NCBI RefSeq assembly: GCF_018531495.1
Contig: NZ_JAHDTI010000027.1
Span: 17,597 to 81,596 of the forward strand
Direction of reading: 5' to 3'
DNA: 64,000 nt
Source of the DNA: Nonomuraea sediminis
GTDB taxonomy: Bacteria > Actinomycetota > Actinomycetes > Streptosporangiales > Streptosporangiaceae
The notes beneath the pieces are model-generated. The model did not search any database and had not been told where the DNA came from. It worked only from the letters and a program-made list of their open reading frames with translations. Shown piece after piece: positions 41,469-48,249 of this stretch. Numbering within the stretch: the stretch's first letter is position 1; the number at the start of each line of letters is the position of its first letter. Position numbers and translations under genes: made by a program.

Positions 41469-42555
41469 CGTGTTGCCGGAGATCATGCGCTGGTGGCGGT
41501 CGGGGCACAGGTTCGGGCTGGCGACCGTGGTGGCCACGTGGAGCAGCGCGCCGCGGCCGCCCGGCGCGGCCATGGCGGTGCGCGGCGACGAGGTGGTCGG
41601 CAGCGTGTCCGGCGGGTGCGTGGAGGGGGCCGTCTTCGAGCTGGCCGCCGAGGCGGACCGGCCCGTGCTCCAGCGGTACGGCGTGAGCGACGACGACGCC
41701 TTCGCGGTGGGTCTGACCTGCGGCGGCATCATCGACATCCTCGTCGAGCCCGTCTCGAGCGAGTCGTTTCCCGAGCTGGGGGAGATCGCCAAGTCGGTCG
41801 AGGAGCACGAACCGGTCGCGGTCGCCACGATCGTGGCGGGGCCGGGGCAGATCGGGGCCAGGCGCGTCATCTGGCCCGCCAGGACCTCAGGATCCCTCGG
41901 GCTGGAACGCCTGGACGAGGCCGTCGACGACGACGCCCGCGGCATGCTGGCCCAGGGGCTGACCGGCATCAGGCACTACGGCGCGCAGGGCGAGCGCCGC
42001 CTGGACGACCTGTCCGTCTTCGTCCAGTCGTTCGCGCCGCCGCCGCGGATGCTGGTCTTCGGCGCGATCGACTTCGCCGCCGCGGTGGCCAGGGTCGGCA
42101 AGTTCCTCGGCTACCACGTGATCGTCTGCGACGCCCGGCCCGTCTTCGCCACCGCCAAGCGCTTCCCCGACGCCGACGAGGTCATCGTCAAGTGGCCGCA
42201 CGACTACCTGGCCTCGGTGCGGGTGGACGAGCGGACCGTGATCTGCGTGCTGACCCACGATCCCAAGTTCGACGTGCCGCTGCTCGAGGTGGCGCTGCGC
42301 ACGCCGGCCGGGTACGTGGGGGCGATGGGCTCGCGCCGCACCCACGACGACCGCCTGACCCGGCTGCGGGAGGCCGGGCTGACGGAGGAGGAGCTGGCGC
42401 GACTGCGCTCACCGATCGGGCTCGACCTCGGCGCCCGCACGCCCGAGGAGACGGCCGTGTCCATCGCGGCCGAACTCATCCAGCTGCGCTGGGGCGGCTC
42501 GGGGCAGCCGCTCACCAAGACGGCGGGGCGCATCCACGGCGAAGGCATGGGGTAA
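41461..42555 (+). CDS. XdhC/CoxI-family molybdenum cofactor maturation protein
   Basis: 364 residues. The N-terminal XdhC_CoxI domain has TWSSAPRPPGAAMAV and GSVSGGCVEGAVFELA, including the Cys of the family. The C-terminal Rossmann domain has MLVFGAIDFAAAVARVGKFLG, VIVCDARPVFATA and YVGAMGSRRTHDDRLTRL. XdhC proteins bind and modify (sulfurate) the molybdenum cofactor for insertion into xanthine dehydrogenase-type enzymes. It overlaps the VWA gene and is 9 nt from the cytidylyltransferase gene. Confidence 0.92.
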   Translation: MRDVLPEIMRWWRSGHRFGLATVVATWSSAPRPPGAAMAVRGDEVVGSVSGGCVEGAVFELAAEADRPVLQRYGVSDDDAFAVGLTCGGIIDILVEPVSSESFPELGEIAKSVEEHEPVAVATIVAGPGQIGARRVIWPARTSGSLGLERLDEAVDDDARGMLAQGLTGIRHYGAQGERRLDDLSVFVQSFAPPPRMLVFGAIDFAAAVARVGKFLGYHVIVCDARPVFATAKRFPDADEVIVKWPHDYLASVRVDERTVICVLTHDPKFDVPLLEVALRTPAGYVGAMGSRRTHDDRLTRLREAGLTEEELARLRSPIGLDLGARTPEETAVSIAAELIQLRWGGSGQPLTKTAGRIHGEGMG

Positions 42556-42564
42556 GAGGCGGAG

Positions 42565-43125
42565 ATGAACGGATCAAGGGTGGCCGGGCTGCTGCTGGCC
42601 GCCGGTCGGGGGACCAGGCTCGGCACGCCCAAGGCGCTGCTGGAGTACGAGGGCGAGCGGCTCGTCGACCGCGGGGTCCGGCTGCTGGAGGAGGGCGGCT
42701 GCCATCCGGTGGTCGTCGTCCTCGGCGCGGTGACGGTGCAGGTGCGCCGAGCGGTGGCTGTGCGCAACCCCGAGTGGCGCATGGGCATGGGCTCCTCGCT
42801 GCGCGTCGGCCTGGCCGCGCTGCCGCCGGAGGCGGAGGCGGTGGTGATCGCGCTGGTGGACCAGCCCTTCATCAAGCCCGCCGCAGTGCGCGCGCTCATC
42901 GAGTCCGACGCCGAGGTCGCGGTCGCCACGTACGGCGGGCAGCGGCGTAACCCGGTGCTCATCACCCGCCCGCACTTCGCCGAGGTGGCGGAGATGGCGG
43001 TCGGCGACGTCGGCGCCCGCCCGTTCCTCAAGGCCTACCCGGAACTCGTCACCGACGTCGCCTGCGACGGCCTCGGCGACCCCACCGACATCGACACCCC
43101 GGAGGACCTCACCCTGCTGCGCTGA
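42565..43125 (+). CDS. MobA-like molybdenum cofactor nucleotidyltransferase
   Basis: A 186-residue NTP-transferase of the MobA/MocA kind. The start is diagnostic: VAGLLLAAGRGTRLGTPKALLEYEG holds the nucleotide-binding GxGxR-like loop and the conserved Lys. VIALVDQPFIKPAAVRALI carries the metal-binding Asp of this family. It probably adds CMP to molybdopterin, giving the cofactor form used by CO dehydrogenase and aldehyde oxidases. ATG at 42565 follows GGCGGAG. Last gene of the cluster; it converges with the EEP gene after 10 nt, with no visible terminator. Confidence 0.9.
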   Translation: MNGSRVAGLLLAAGRGTRLGTPKALLEYEGERLVDRGVRLLEEGGCHPVVVVLGAVTVQVRRAVAVRNPEWRMGMGSSLRVGLAALPPEAEAVVIALVDQPFIKPAAVRALIESDAEVAVATYGGQRRNPVLITRPHFAEVAEMAVGDVGARPFLKAYPELVTDVACDGLGDPTDIDTPEDLTLLR

Positions 43126-43135
43126 CGAACTCCGC

Positions 43136-44023
43136 TCACATGCGGAGCGAGGCGACGGCGGCCCGGTGGTCGCTGCCGGTGGCGGGGGCGACGCCGGCCC
43201 GGGTGGCGGTCATGCCGCGATAGAGGATGTGGTCGGGGCGGGTGATCGGGAACTGGGACGGCCAGGTGAACCCGAACCCGTCGCCGGCGGCGCGCTGGGC
43301 GTCGGTGAGCGGGGGAGTCAGGCCGTTCATCCCGCGGTCGGTGGTGGCCGTGTTGAGGTCGCCGAGCAGCAGCAGCCGCTTGCTGGGGTCGGCGTCGACG
43401 AGCTTGCGGGCGTGCGCGAGCGACGCGTCGCGGGAGGCGGTCATGCCGGGCCTGGCCGAGGCCAGGTGCATGACGTACACGGTGAGCTTGCCCTTGGGCG
43501 TGGTGACGACGGCGCGCAGGGCGCGGGGCCAGCCGAGGCCGACGTCGAGCGGCTGGGTGTCGCTGATCGGGTAGCGGCTCCACAGGCCGACCGTGCTGAC
43601 CGGGTAGTGGTACTTGAACATCTTGTTGAGCTGCTTGGCCGCGGGCCCGCCGGGGGTGAGCTCCTCGGCCGCCAGCAGGTCGAGGTTGTCGGCGATCGTG
43701 CGCACCGCCTCGCCGGAGGCGCTGTTGCGCACGCCCACGTTGACCGTGCCGACCCTGAGGTCGCTCGGCCCGCCGGGCGGCGACATGACCAGGGTCGAGC
43801 CGAACATGGCCGCCCACACCACGCCCGGCAGCAGCGCGGCCACGGTGGCCGCCTTCGAACGGGCGGCCACGGCCCCGGCCAGCAGCAGCGGAACGCTCCA
43901 GCCGACCCACGGCAGCAGGCTCTCCACGACCGGCGTGACCCCGCCGAGCGCCGGGATCAGCTGGTGACCGGCGAGCACGACGGCCACCAGGCAGGACACG
44001 ACGATCACGACCCGTTTCAGCAC
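43136..44023 (-). CDS. membrane-anchored endonuclease/exonuclease/phosphatase-family hydrolase
   Basis: 295 residues. The N-terminal ~90 residues hold three hydrophobic segments (VVIVVSCLVAVVLAG and two more). The catalytic domain of the EEP superfamily follows, facing outward if the topology is as in related proteins. Family residues seen are GTVNVG at its start, a Glu in LLAAEEL, YVMHLAS with a conserved His, LLLGDLNTA (GDxN) and RPDHILYR plus GSDHRAAVASL at the end. The substrate is unknown. GTG at 44023 is chosen because TAGCCT lies 7 nt upstream; much longer upstream extensions are antisense to the LLM gene. Confidence 0.87.
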   Translation of the reverse strand: MLKRVVIVVSCLVAVVLAGHQLIPALGGVTPVVESLLPWVGWSVPLLLAGAVAARSKAATVAALLPGVVWAAMFGSTLVMSPPGGPSDLRVGTVNVGVRNSASGEAVRTIADNLDLLAAEELTPGGPAAKQLNKMFKYHYPVSTVGLWSRYPISDTQPLDVGLGWPRALRAVVTTPKGKLTVYVMHLASARPGMTASRDASLAHARKLVDADPSKRLLLLGDLNTATTDRGMNGLTPPLTDAQRAAGDGFGFTWPSQFPITRPDHILYRGMTATRAGVAPATGSDHRAAVASLRM

Positions 44024-44030
44024 TCGAACC

Positions 44031-44036
44031 AGGCTA
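44031..44036 (-). promoter_or_regulatory. probable -10 element of the EEP hydrolase gene
   Basis: TAGCCT on the minus strand, 7 nt before the GTG start; no Shine-Dalgarno is seen. Confidence 0.4.
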
Positions 44037-44191
44037 GCGAGCTTTCCCACGCCGCGCGGCGCACTACGACGGCGCGACCGGGAAACCCGCGCCCAAGAGA
44101 TCGCGAAGGCCCAGCGTGGCATGGTCATCCCGGTCACGGTAACCTGTAGCCCACAAAACGGAACATCATTCGGTTTCGATGGGAGCCCGGG

Positions 44192-45232
44192 ATGCGCATC
44201 GGTATGGGTCTCAACTACGCGGGCGGCTTCAAGGAGACGGTCTCCGAGCTGGCCGACTACGAGCGGGCGGGGCTCGACATCGTGTTCATCCCCGAGGCCT
44301 ACAGCTTCGACGCGGTGAGCCAGATGGGCTACATCGCGGCCAAGACCGAGCGGCTGGAGATCGCCTCCGGCATCCTGCCGCTGTACTCGCGCACGCCCAC
44401 GCTGCTCGCGATGACCGCGGCGGGCATGGACTACGTCTCCGACGGGCGCTTCACGCTCGGGCTCGGCGCCTCGGGGCCGCAGGTCATCGAGGGCTTCCAC
44501 GGGGTTCCCTACGACGCGCCGCTCGGCCGTACCAGGGAGATCATCGAGATCTGCCGCAAGGTGTGGCAGCGCGAGCGGCTCACCTACGAGGGCAAGCACT
44601 ACACGCTGCCGCTCCCGCCCGAGCGCGGCACCGGCCTGGGCAAGGCCCTGAAGATCATCAACCACCCGGTACGGCCGCGCATCCCCATCGTGATCGCCGC
44701 CATCGGGCCGAAGAACGTCGAGCTCACCGCCGAGCTGGCCGAGGGCTGGGAGCCGATCTTCTACGTGCCGGAGAAGGCGGGCGAGGTGTGGGGGCCGTCG
44801 CTGGCCGCCGGCAAGGCCCGCCGTGGCGAGGAACTGGGCGAGCTGGACGTCATCGCGCAGGCCCCGCTGGCGATCGGCGAGGACGCGGCAGGGCTGCGTG
44901 AGCTCGGCAGGGCGATGGCCGCGCTGTACATCGGCGGCATGGGCGCCAAGGGCCGCAACTTCTACAACGAGCTGGCCAGGCGCTACGGCTACGAGAAGGA
45001 GGCCGAGCAGATCCAGGAGCTCTACCTGTCGGGCAAGAAGGACGAGGCCGCCGCGCTCGTGCCGGATGAGCTGCTGGAGAAGACGTCGCTGATCGGGTCC
45101 GAGGGCTTCGTGCGCGACCGGATCCAGGCGCTGAAGGAGTCGGGCGTCACCACGCTCAACGTGGCGCCGCTTGCCCACACCCACGAGGAGCGGGTCAAGC
45201 TCATGGAGCGGGTCAAGGAGCTCGCTTCGTGA
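44192..45232 (+). CDS. LLM-class F420-dependent oxidoreductase
   Basis: Luciferase-like TIM-barrel protein of 346 residues, most similar to F420-using members (MSMEG_3544-like). Key segments are IGMGLNYAGGF at the start, FIPEAYSFDAVSQMGYIAAKT, GILPLYSRTPTLLAMTAAG and FTLGLGASGPQVIEGFHG, followed by IVIAAIGPKNVELTAELAEGW. The cis-peptide glycine-rich loop typical of cofactor binding is present. The substrate is unknown. ATG at 44192 has GGGAG about 9 nt upstream. Monocistronic by context; the symporter unit begins close behind. Confidence 0.92.
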   Translation: MRIGMGLNYAGGFKETVSELADYERAGLDIVFIPEAYSFDAVSQMGYIAAKTERLEIASGILPLYSRTPTLLAMTAAGMDYVSDGRFTLGLGASGPQVIEGFHGVPYDAPLGRTREIIEICRKVWQRERLTYEGKHYTLPLPPERGTGLGKALKIINHPVRPRIPIVIAAIGPKNVELTAELAEGWEPIFYVPEKAGEVWGPSLAAGKARRGEELGELDVIAQAPLAIGEDAAGLRELGRAMAALYIGGMGAKGRNFYNELARRYGYEKEAEQIQELYLSGKKDEAAALVPDELLEKTSLIGSEGFVRDRIQALKESGVTTLNVAPLAHTHEERVKLMERVKELAS

Positions 45233-45304
45233 TGTAGATCACCATTTGCGAGGGAATACCTACCTTTTTGCAGGGTGTTGAACCGACCTGTGAGGTTCTC
45301 TGTC

Positions 45305-45373
45305 GTGTTCGTGCTGCTCGTCGAGCGGCTGCACATCGACCTGTGCCGGGTGACCGGCACCAGCTGTCTCTGA
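45305..45373 (+). CDS. short leader peptide with HIDLCR motif upstream of the symporter gene
   Basis: A 22-codon frame from GTG 45305 (GAGG 9 nt upstream) ends at TGA 45373. Its C-terminal part reads ERLHIDLCRVTGTSCL. Short peptides with a (H)xDLCR motif are annotated in actinobacteria as putative leader peptides and often precede sulfur-related genes. Longer in-frame starts exist at GTG 45290 and 45275, so the N terminus is uncertain. Two cysteine codons (45344 and 45365) lie just ahead of the stop, and the stop overlaps the left arm of a hairpin whose right arm covers the Shine-Dalgarno of the symporter gene. A regulatory role is therefore more likely than a product role. Confidence 0.7.
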   Translation: MFVLLVERLHIDLCRVTGTSCL

Positions 45374-45417
45374 CTCCGAATCCCCTCGTCACCTTTTCCA
45401 CAATTTCATTCGGAGTC
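45372..45417 (+). promoter_or_regulatory. hairpin linking the leader peptide stop to the symporter Shine-Dalgarno
   Basis: GACTCCGAAT (45372-45381) is perfectly complementary to ATTCGGAGTC (45408-45417), with a pyrimidine-rich 26-nt loop. The right arm contains the CGGAG that serves the GTG at 45427. A ribosome ending at the leader stop would cover the left arm. No T-run follows, so control of translation is more likely than termination. Confidence 0.7.
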
Positions 45418-45426
45418 TTCCTCACC

Positions 45427-46725
45427 GTGAAGAGATTCAACTTCTCCCTGCAGTTGCTGCTGGGCCTCGTCGTCGGCATCGCGCTCGGGTTCGTCGCCAA
45501 GATCTGGGACGTCGCCTGGCTCGCCGACACGCTCACCCAGGTCGGCAAGATCTTCGTCAACCTGCTCAAGCTCGCCGTCCCGCCGCTGGTGTTCACCGCC
45601 GTGCTCGTCAGCGTCGCCAACCTGCGCAACGTCAACGGCGCCGCCCGCCTGGCGAGCAAGACGCTCGGCTGGTTCCTGGCCACCGCAGCGATCGCCGTGG
45701 CCATCGGCATCGTGCTCGGCCTGGTCATCAACCCGGGCCAGGGCGTCACGCTCGACCTGAGCGGCGCCAAGAAGATCGACACCGAGGGCGCGGGCACCTG
45801 GCTCGACTTCCTCACCGGCATCATCCCGACCAACATCTTCACCGCGTTCACCGAGGTGAACGTCCTGCAGATCGTCTTCCTCGGCATCGTGCTCGGCGCC
45901 GCCGCGCTCGCGCTCGGCTCCAAGGCCGAGCCGTTCCTGTCGCTGAGCCGCTCGGTGCTCGAGCTCGTCCAGAAGGCCCTGTGGTGGGTCATCCGCCTGG
46001 CCCCGATCGGTACGGCCGGCCTCATCGGCAAGGCCGTGTCCACCTACGGCTGGGAACTGCTCGCCCCGCTGGCCAAGTTCAGCGTCGGCGTCTACGTCGG
46101 CTGCTTCATCGTGCTGCTCGCCGTCTACCCGACGCTGCTCGCGGTGTTCGGCAAGGTCAACCCGATCCAGTTCTTCCGCAACGCCTGGCCCGCGATCGAG
46201 CTGGCGTTCGTCTCCCGCTCGTCCGTCGGCACGCTGCCGCTGACGCAGCGGGTCACCATCGAACGCAACGGCGTCGACCGCGACTACGCCTCCTTCGCCG
46301 TGCCGTTCGGGGCCACCACCAAGATGGACGGCTGCGCCTCGATCTACCCGGCGCTGGCCGCGATCTTCGTGGCCCAGGTCTACGGCATCCACCTCGGCAT
46401 CGGCGAGTACCTGCTGATCGCGTTCGTCTCCGTCATCGGCTCGGCCGCCACGGCCGGACTGACCGGCGCGATCGTCATGCTCACGCTCACGCTGAGCACG
46501 CTCGGCCTGCCGCTCGAGGGCGTGGGCCTGCTCATCGCGATCGACCCGATCCTGGACATGATCCGCACCGCCACCAACGTGGCCGGTCAGCTGGTCGTCC
46601 CCGTGCTGGTGGCGCGTGGTGAGAACCGTCTCGACGAGACGGTCTTCAACGCCGCGCCGCAGCCCCTCGACGACGACGCCCCGGCCCGGCCGGCCGTCGG
46701 CTCCCCGGAGCCGGCGACCGCCTGA
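45427..46725 (+). CDS. dicarboxylate/amino acid:cation symporter (DAACS family), possibly cystine-type
   Basis: A 432-residue membrane symporter of the SLC1/DAACS family with the expected set of hydrophobic segments and two re-entrant loops. Family motifs are SRSSVGTLPLTQRV (serine-rich hairpin 1) and PFGATTKMDGCASIYPAL with GSAATAGLTGAIVML (hairpin 2), then DPILDMIRTATNVAGQ. GltP/DctA proteins usually read NMDGTA at the second motif; DGCASIYPA is closer to what I recall for TcyP/YdjN cystine carriers. The Cys-containing leader peptide upstream points the same way. The substrate remains an inference; glutamate or C4-dicarboxylates are alternatives. A strong terminator follows. Confidence 0.9.
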   Translation: MKRFNFSLQLLLGLVVGIALGFVAKIWDVAWLADTLTQVGKIFVNLLKLAVPPLVFTAVLVSVANLRNVNGAARLASKTLGWFLATAAIAVAIGIVLGLVINPGQGVTLDLSGAKKIDTEGAGTWLDFLTGIIPTNIFTAFTEVNVLQIVFLGIVLGAAALALGSKAEPFLSLSRSVLELVQKALWWVIRLAPIGTAGLIGKAVSTYGWELLAPLAKFSVGVYVGCFIVLLAVYPTLLAVFGKVNPIQFFRNAWPAIELAFVSRSSVGTLPLTQRVTIERNGVDRDYASFAVPFGATTKMDGCASIYPALAAIFVAQVYGIHLGIGEYLLIAFVSVIGSAATAGLTGAIVMLTLTLSTLGLPLEGVGLLIAIDPILDMIRTATNVAGQLVVPVLVARGENRLDETVFNAAPQPLDDDAPARPAVGSPEPATA

Positions 46726-46735
46726 CCTTCCACCT

Positions 46736-46773
46736 CACGAAGGGCGGGGAGCGGAGGCTCCCCGCCCTTCGTG
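46736..46773 (+). terminator. intrinsic terminator of the symporter gene
   Basis: A perfect 16-bp stem (46736-46751 with 46758-46773) around CGGAGG, starting 10 nt after the stop. The stem shares its AAGGGCGGGGA core with the terminator at 34080. Confidence 0.88.
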
Positions 46774-46864
46774 CTGTCCGGACCCGGGTGGTTGTGGGGC
46801 GCGTGGGGTGCGGATGGCCCTATGGTGGGTCGGAAATTGCCGTTTCTGTAGATATGGCGGGGAT

Positions 46865-48247
46865 ATGTCGGACTCCATGGTCGCTGGTCGCTATCGGCTG
46901 GACGAGCGGATCGGCGGGGGCGCTGGCGGTGAGGTGTGGCGCGGGTACGACCTGCGCGCCGACTGGACCGTGGCCGTGACGATGCTGGCGAGCGCCAGCG
47001 AGGGGCTCACCGAGCGGGTCAGGGCCGTGGCCAAGGTGGTGCATCCCAACGTGGCGATGGTGCTGGACGTGGGCGACGTGGACGGCAGGCCGTTCCTGGT
47101 CGTGGAGTTCCTGACGGGTGAGAGCCTGGGGGAGGAGCTCGCCTCGCGCGGTCCTGTGCCGGTCGTGGAGGCCTGCGACCTGATCGGCCAGGCGGCCGGC
47201 GGGCTCGACGCGGCACACCGCGAGGGCGTCGTGCACGGCCGGGTGGACCTGCAGAGCCTGCGCCGCGCCGGCAGCGGCGTCCTGAAGGTCGTCGGCTTCG
47301 CCCTGGAGGAGCCGGGCCTGGAGGCGGCGGACGACCTGCGCGCCCTGGGCCGCGTCGCCTACGAGATCCTCACCGGCCGGCCACCCGCAGACGCCCCCGC
47401 CTCACTGCGCGAACTGCGCCCCGAGATCCCCGAACGGCTCGACCAGCTGGTCCTGGGCCTCATCGCGGGCCAGAGCGCCGACCACCCCAGCGGCGAGTCG
47501 GTGCGGCGAGCCCTCTCCGCCATCGCCCGCCCCCAAGCCGCGGCGGCCGCGGTCCCTTCGACCGGCGACTCCATGCCCGTCCCGGGCGCAGGAGCCGCGA
47601 CGGCCATGCACCAGGACGGGATGCGGCACACGCAGGTCATGCCGGGCGAGCCGTTCCCGCGTCCGGGGGACACCGTCGTCTACGACCAGCCCCTGCCTCC
47701 GGCGTCGAACAAGAAGCTCTTCATCCAGCTGGGCGCGGCCGTGGCGGTGATCGCCGTCGTCACCATCGGCCTGATCATCTGGGGGAACTCGAAGGGCGGC
47801 ACCCCGGTCGCGCAGCCCAGCCCCACCATCGTCGCCAGCAGCACCCCTACGCCCACGCCCACGCCGACCCGCACGCCGACCCCGTCGGCCACGCTCGGCC
47901 TGGACACCGAGGACCCCGGCCACATCGTCACGACCGGCGGCCCGCCCAAGGGCTCGCTGAAGGACACCCCGCAAGGTGGGTGGCAGCACTTCCTGGCGCA
48001 GTTGGACAGCGCCGTCGCGGCCGAGGGGGAGAACGTCAACCCGGCGGTCGCCCGCCAGGTTCACGAGAAGATCCAGAAGGCCGGCGAGAAGTTCCGCCGG
48101 GGCCAGGAGAGGCAGGGCCGCAAGCAGCTGGAGAGCCTCGGCAAGGACATCGCCAAGGCGATATCCAACGGCGACATCCCCAGCTCGGGTCCTCTGGTCA
48201 ACTTCCTCAACGACTGGCCACTCTCCACCTCCGTCGAGGGCTACTGA
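46865..48247 (+). CDS. membrane pseudokinase of the serine/threonine kinase family
   Basis: 460 residues from ATG 46865. The N-terminal domain (about 8-230) has the kinase fold sequence RYRLDERIGGGAGGEVW, but catalytic residues are replaced. The VAIK lysine is Thr (VAVTML, residue 39), HRD is HGR (residues 124-126), and DFG reads GFA in VVGFALEE. A Pro/Thr-rich juxtamembrane region leads to one transmembrane helix (about 284-306). An extracellular Pro/Thr linker (PTPTPTPTRTPTPSA) and a ~110-residue helical domain follow outside. It cannot be an ordinary kinase; it may be a scaffold or sensor partner of another kinase. The gene ends 2 nt from the convergent GH9 gene. Confidence 0.85.
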   Translation: MSDSMVAGRYRLDERIGGGAGGEVWRGYDLRADWTVAVTMLASASEGLTERVRAVAKVVHPNVAMVLDVGDVDGRPFLVVEFLTGESLGEELASRGPVPVVEACDLIGQAAGGLDAAHREGVVHGRVDLQSLRRAGSGVLKVVGFALEEPGLEAADDLRALGRVAYEILTGRPPADAPASLRELRPEIPERLDQLVLGLIAGQSADHPSGESVRRALSAIARPQAAAAAVPSTGDSMPVPGAGAATAMHQDGMRHTQVMPGEPFPRPGDTVVYDQPLPPASNKKLFIQLGAAVAVIAVVTIGLIIWGNSKGGTPVAQPSPTIVASSTPTPTPTPTRTPTPSATLGLDTEDPGHIVTTGGPPKGSLKDTPQGGWQHFLAQLDSAVAAEGENVNPAVARQVHEKIQKAGEKFRRGQERQGRKQLESLGKDIAKAISNGDIPSSGPLVNFLNDWPLSTSVEGY

Positions 48248-48249
48248 CA

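Noticed and set aside
44024..45184. N-terminal extension of the EEP hydrolase up to 45184
   Set aside because: It runs antisense through the LLM oxidoreductase gene; a GTG with a -10 element at 44031-44036 gives a normal protein.
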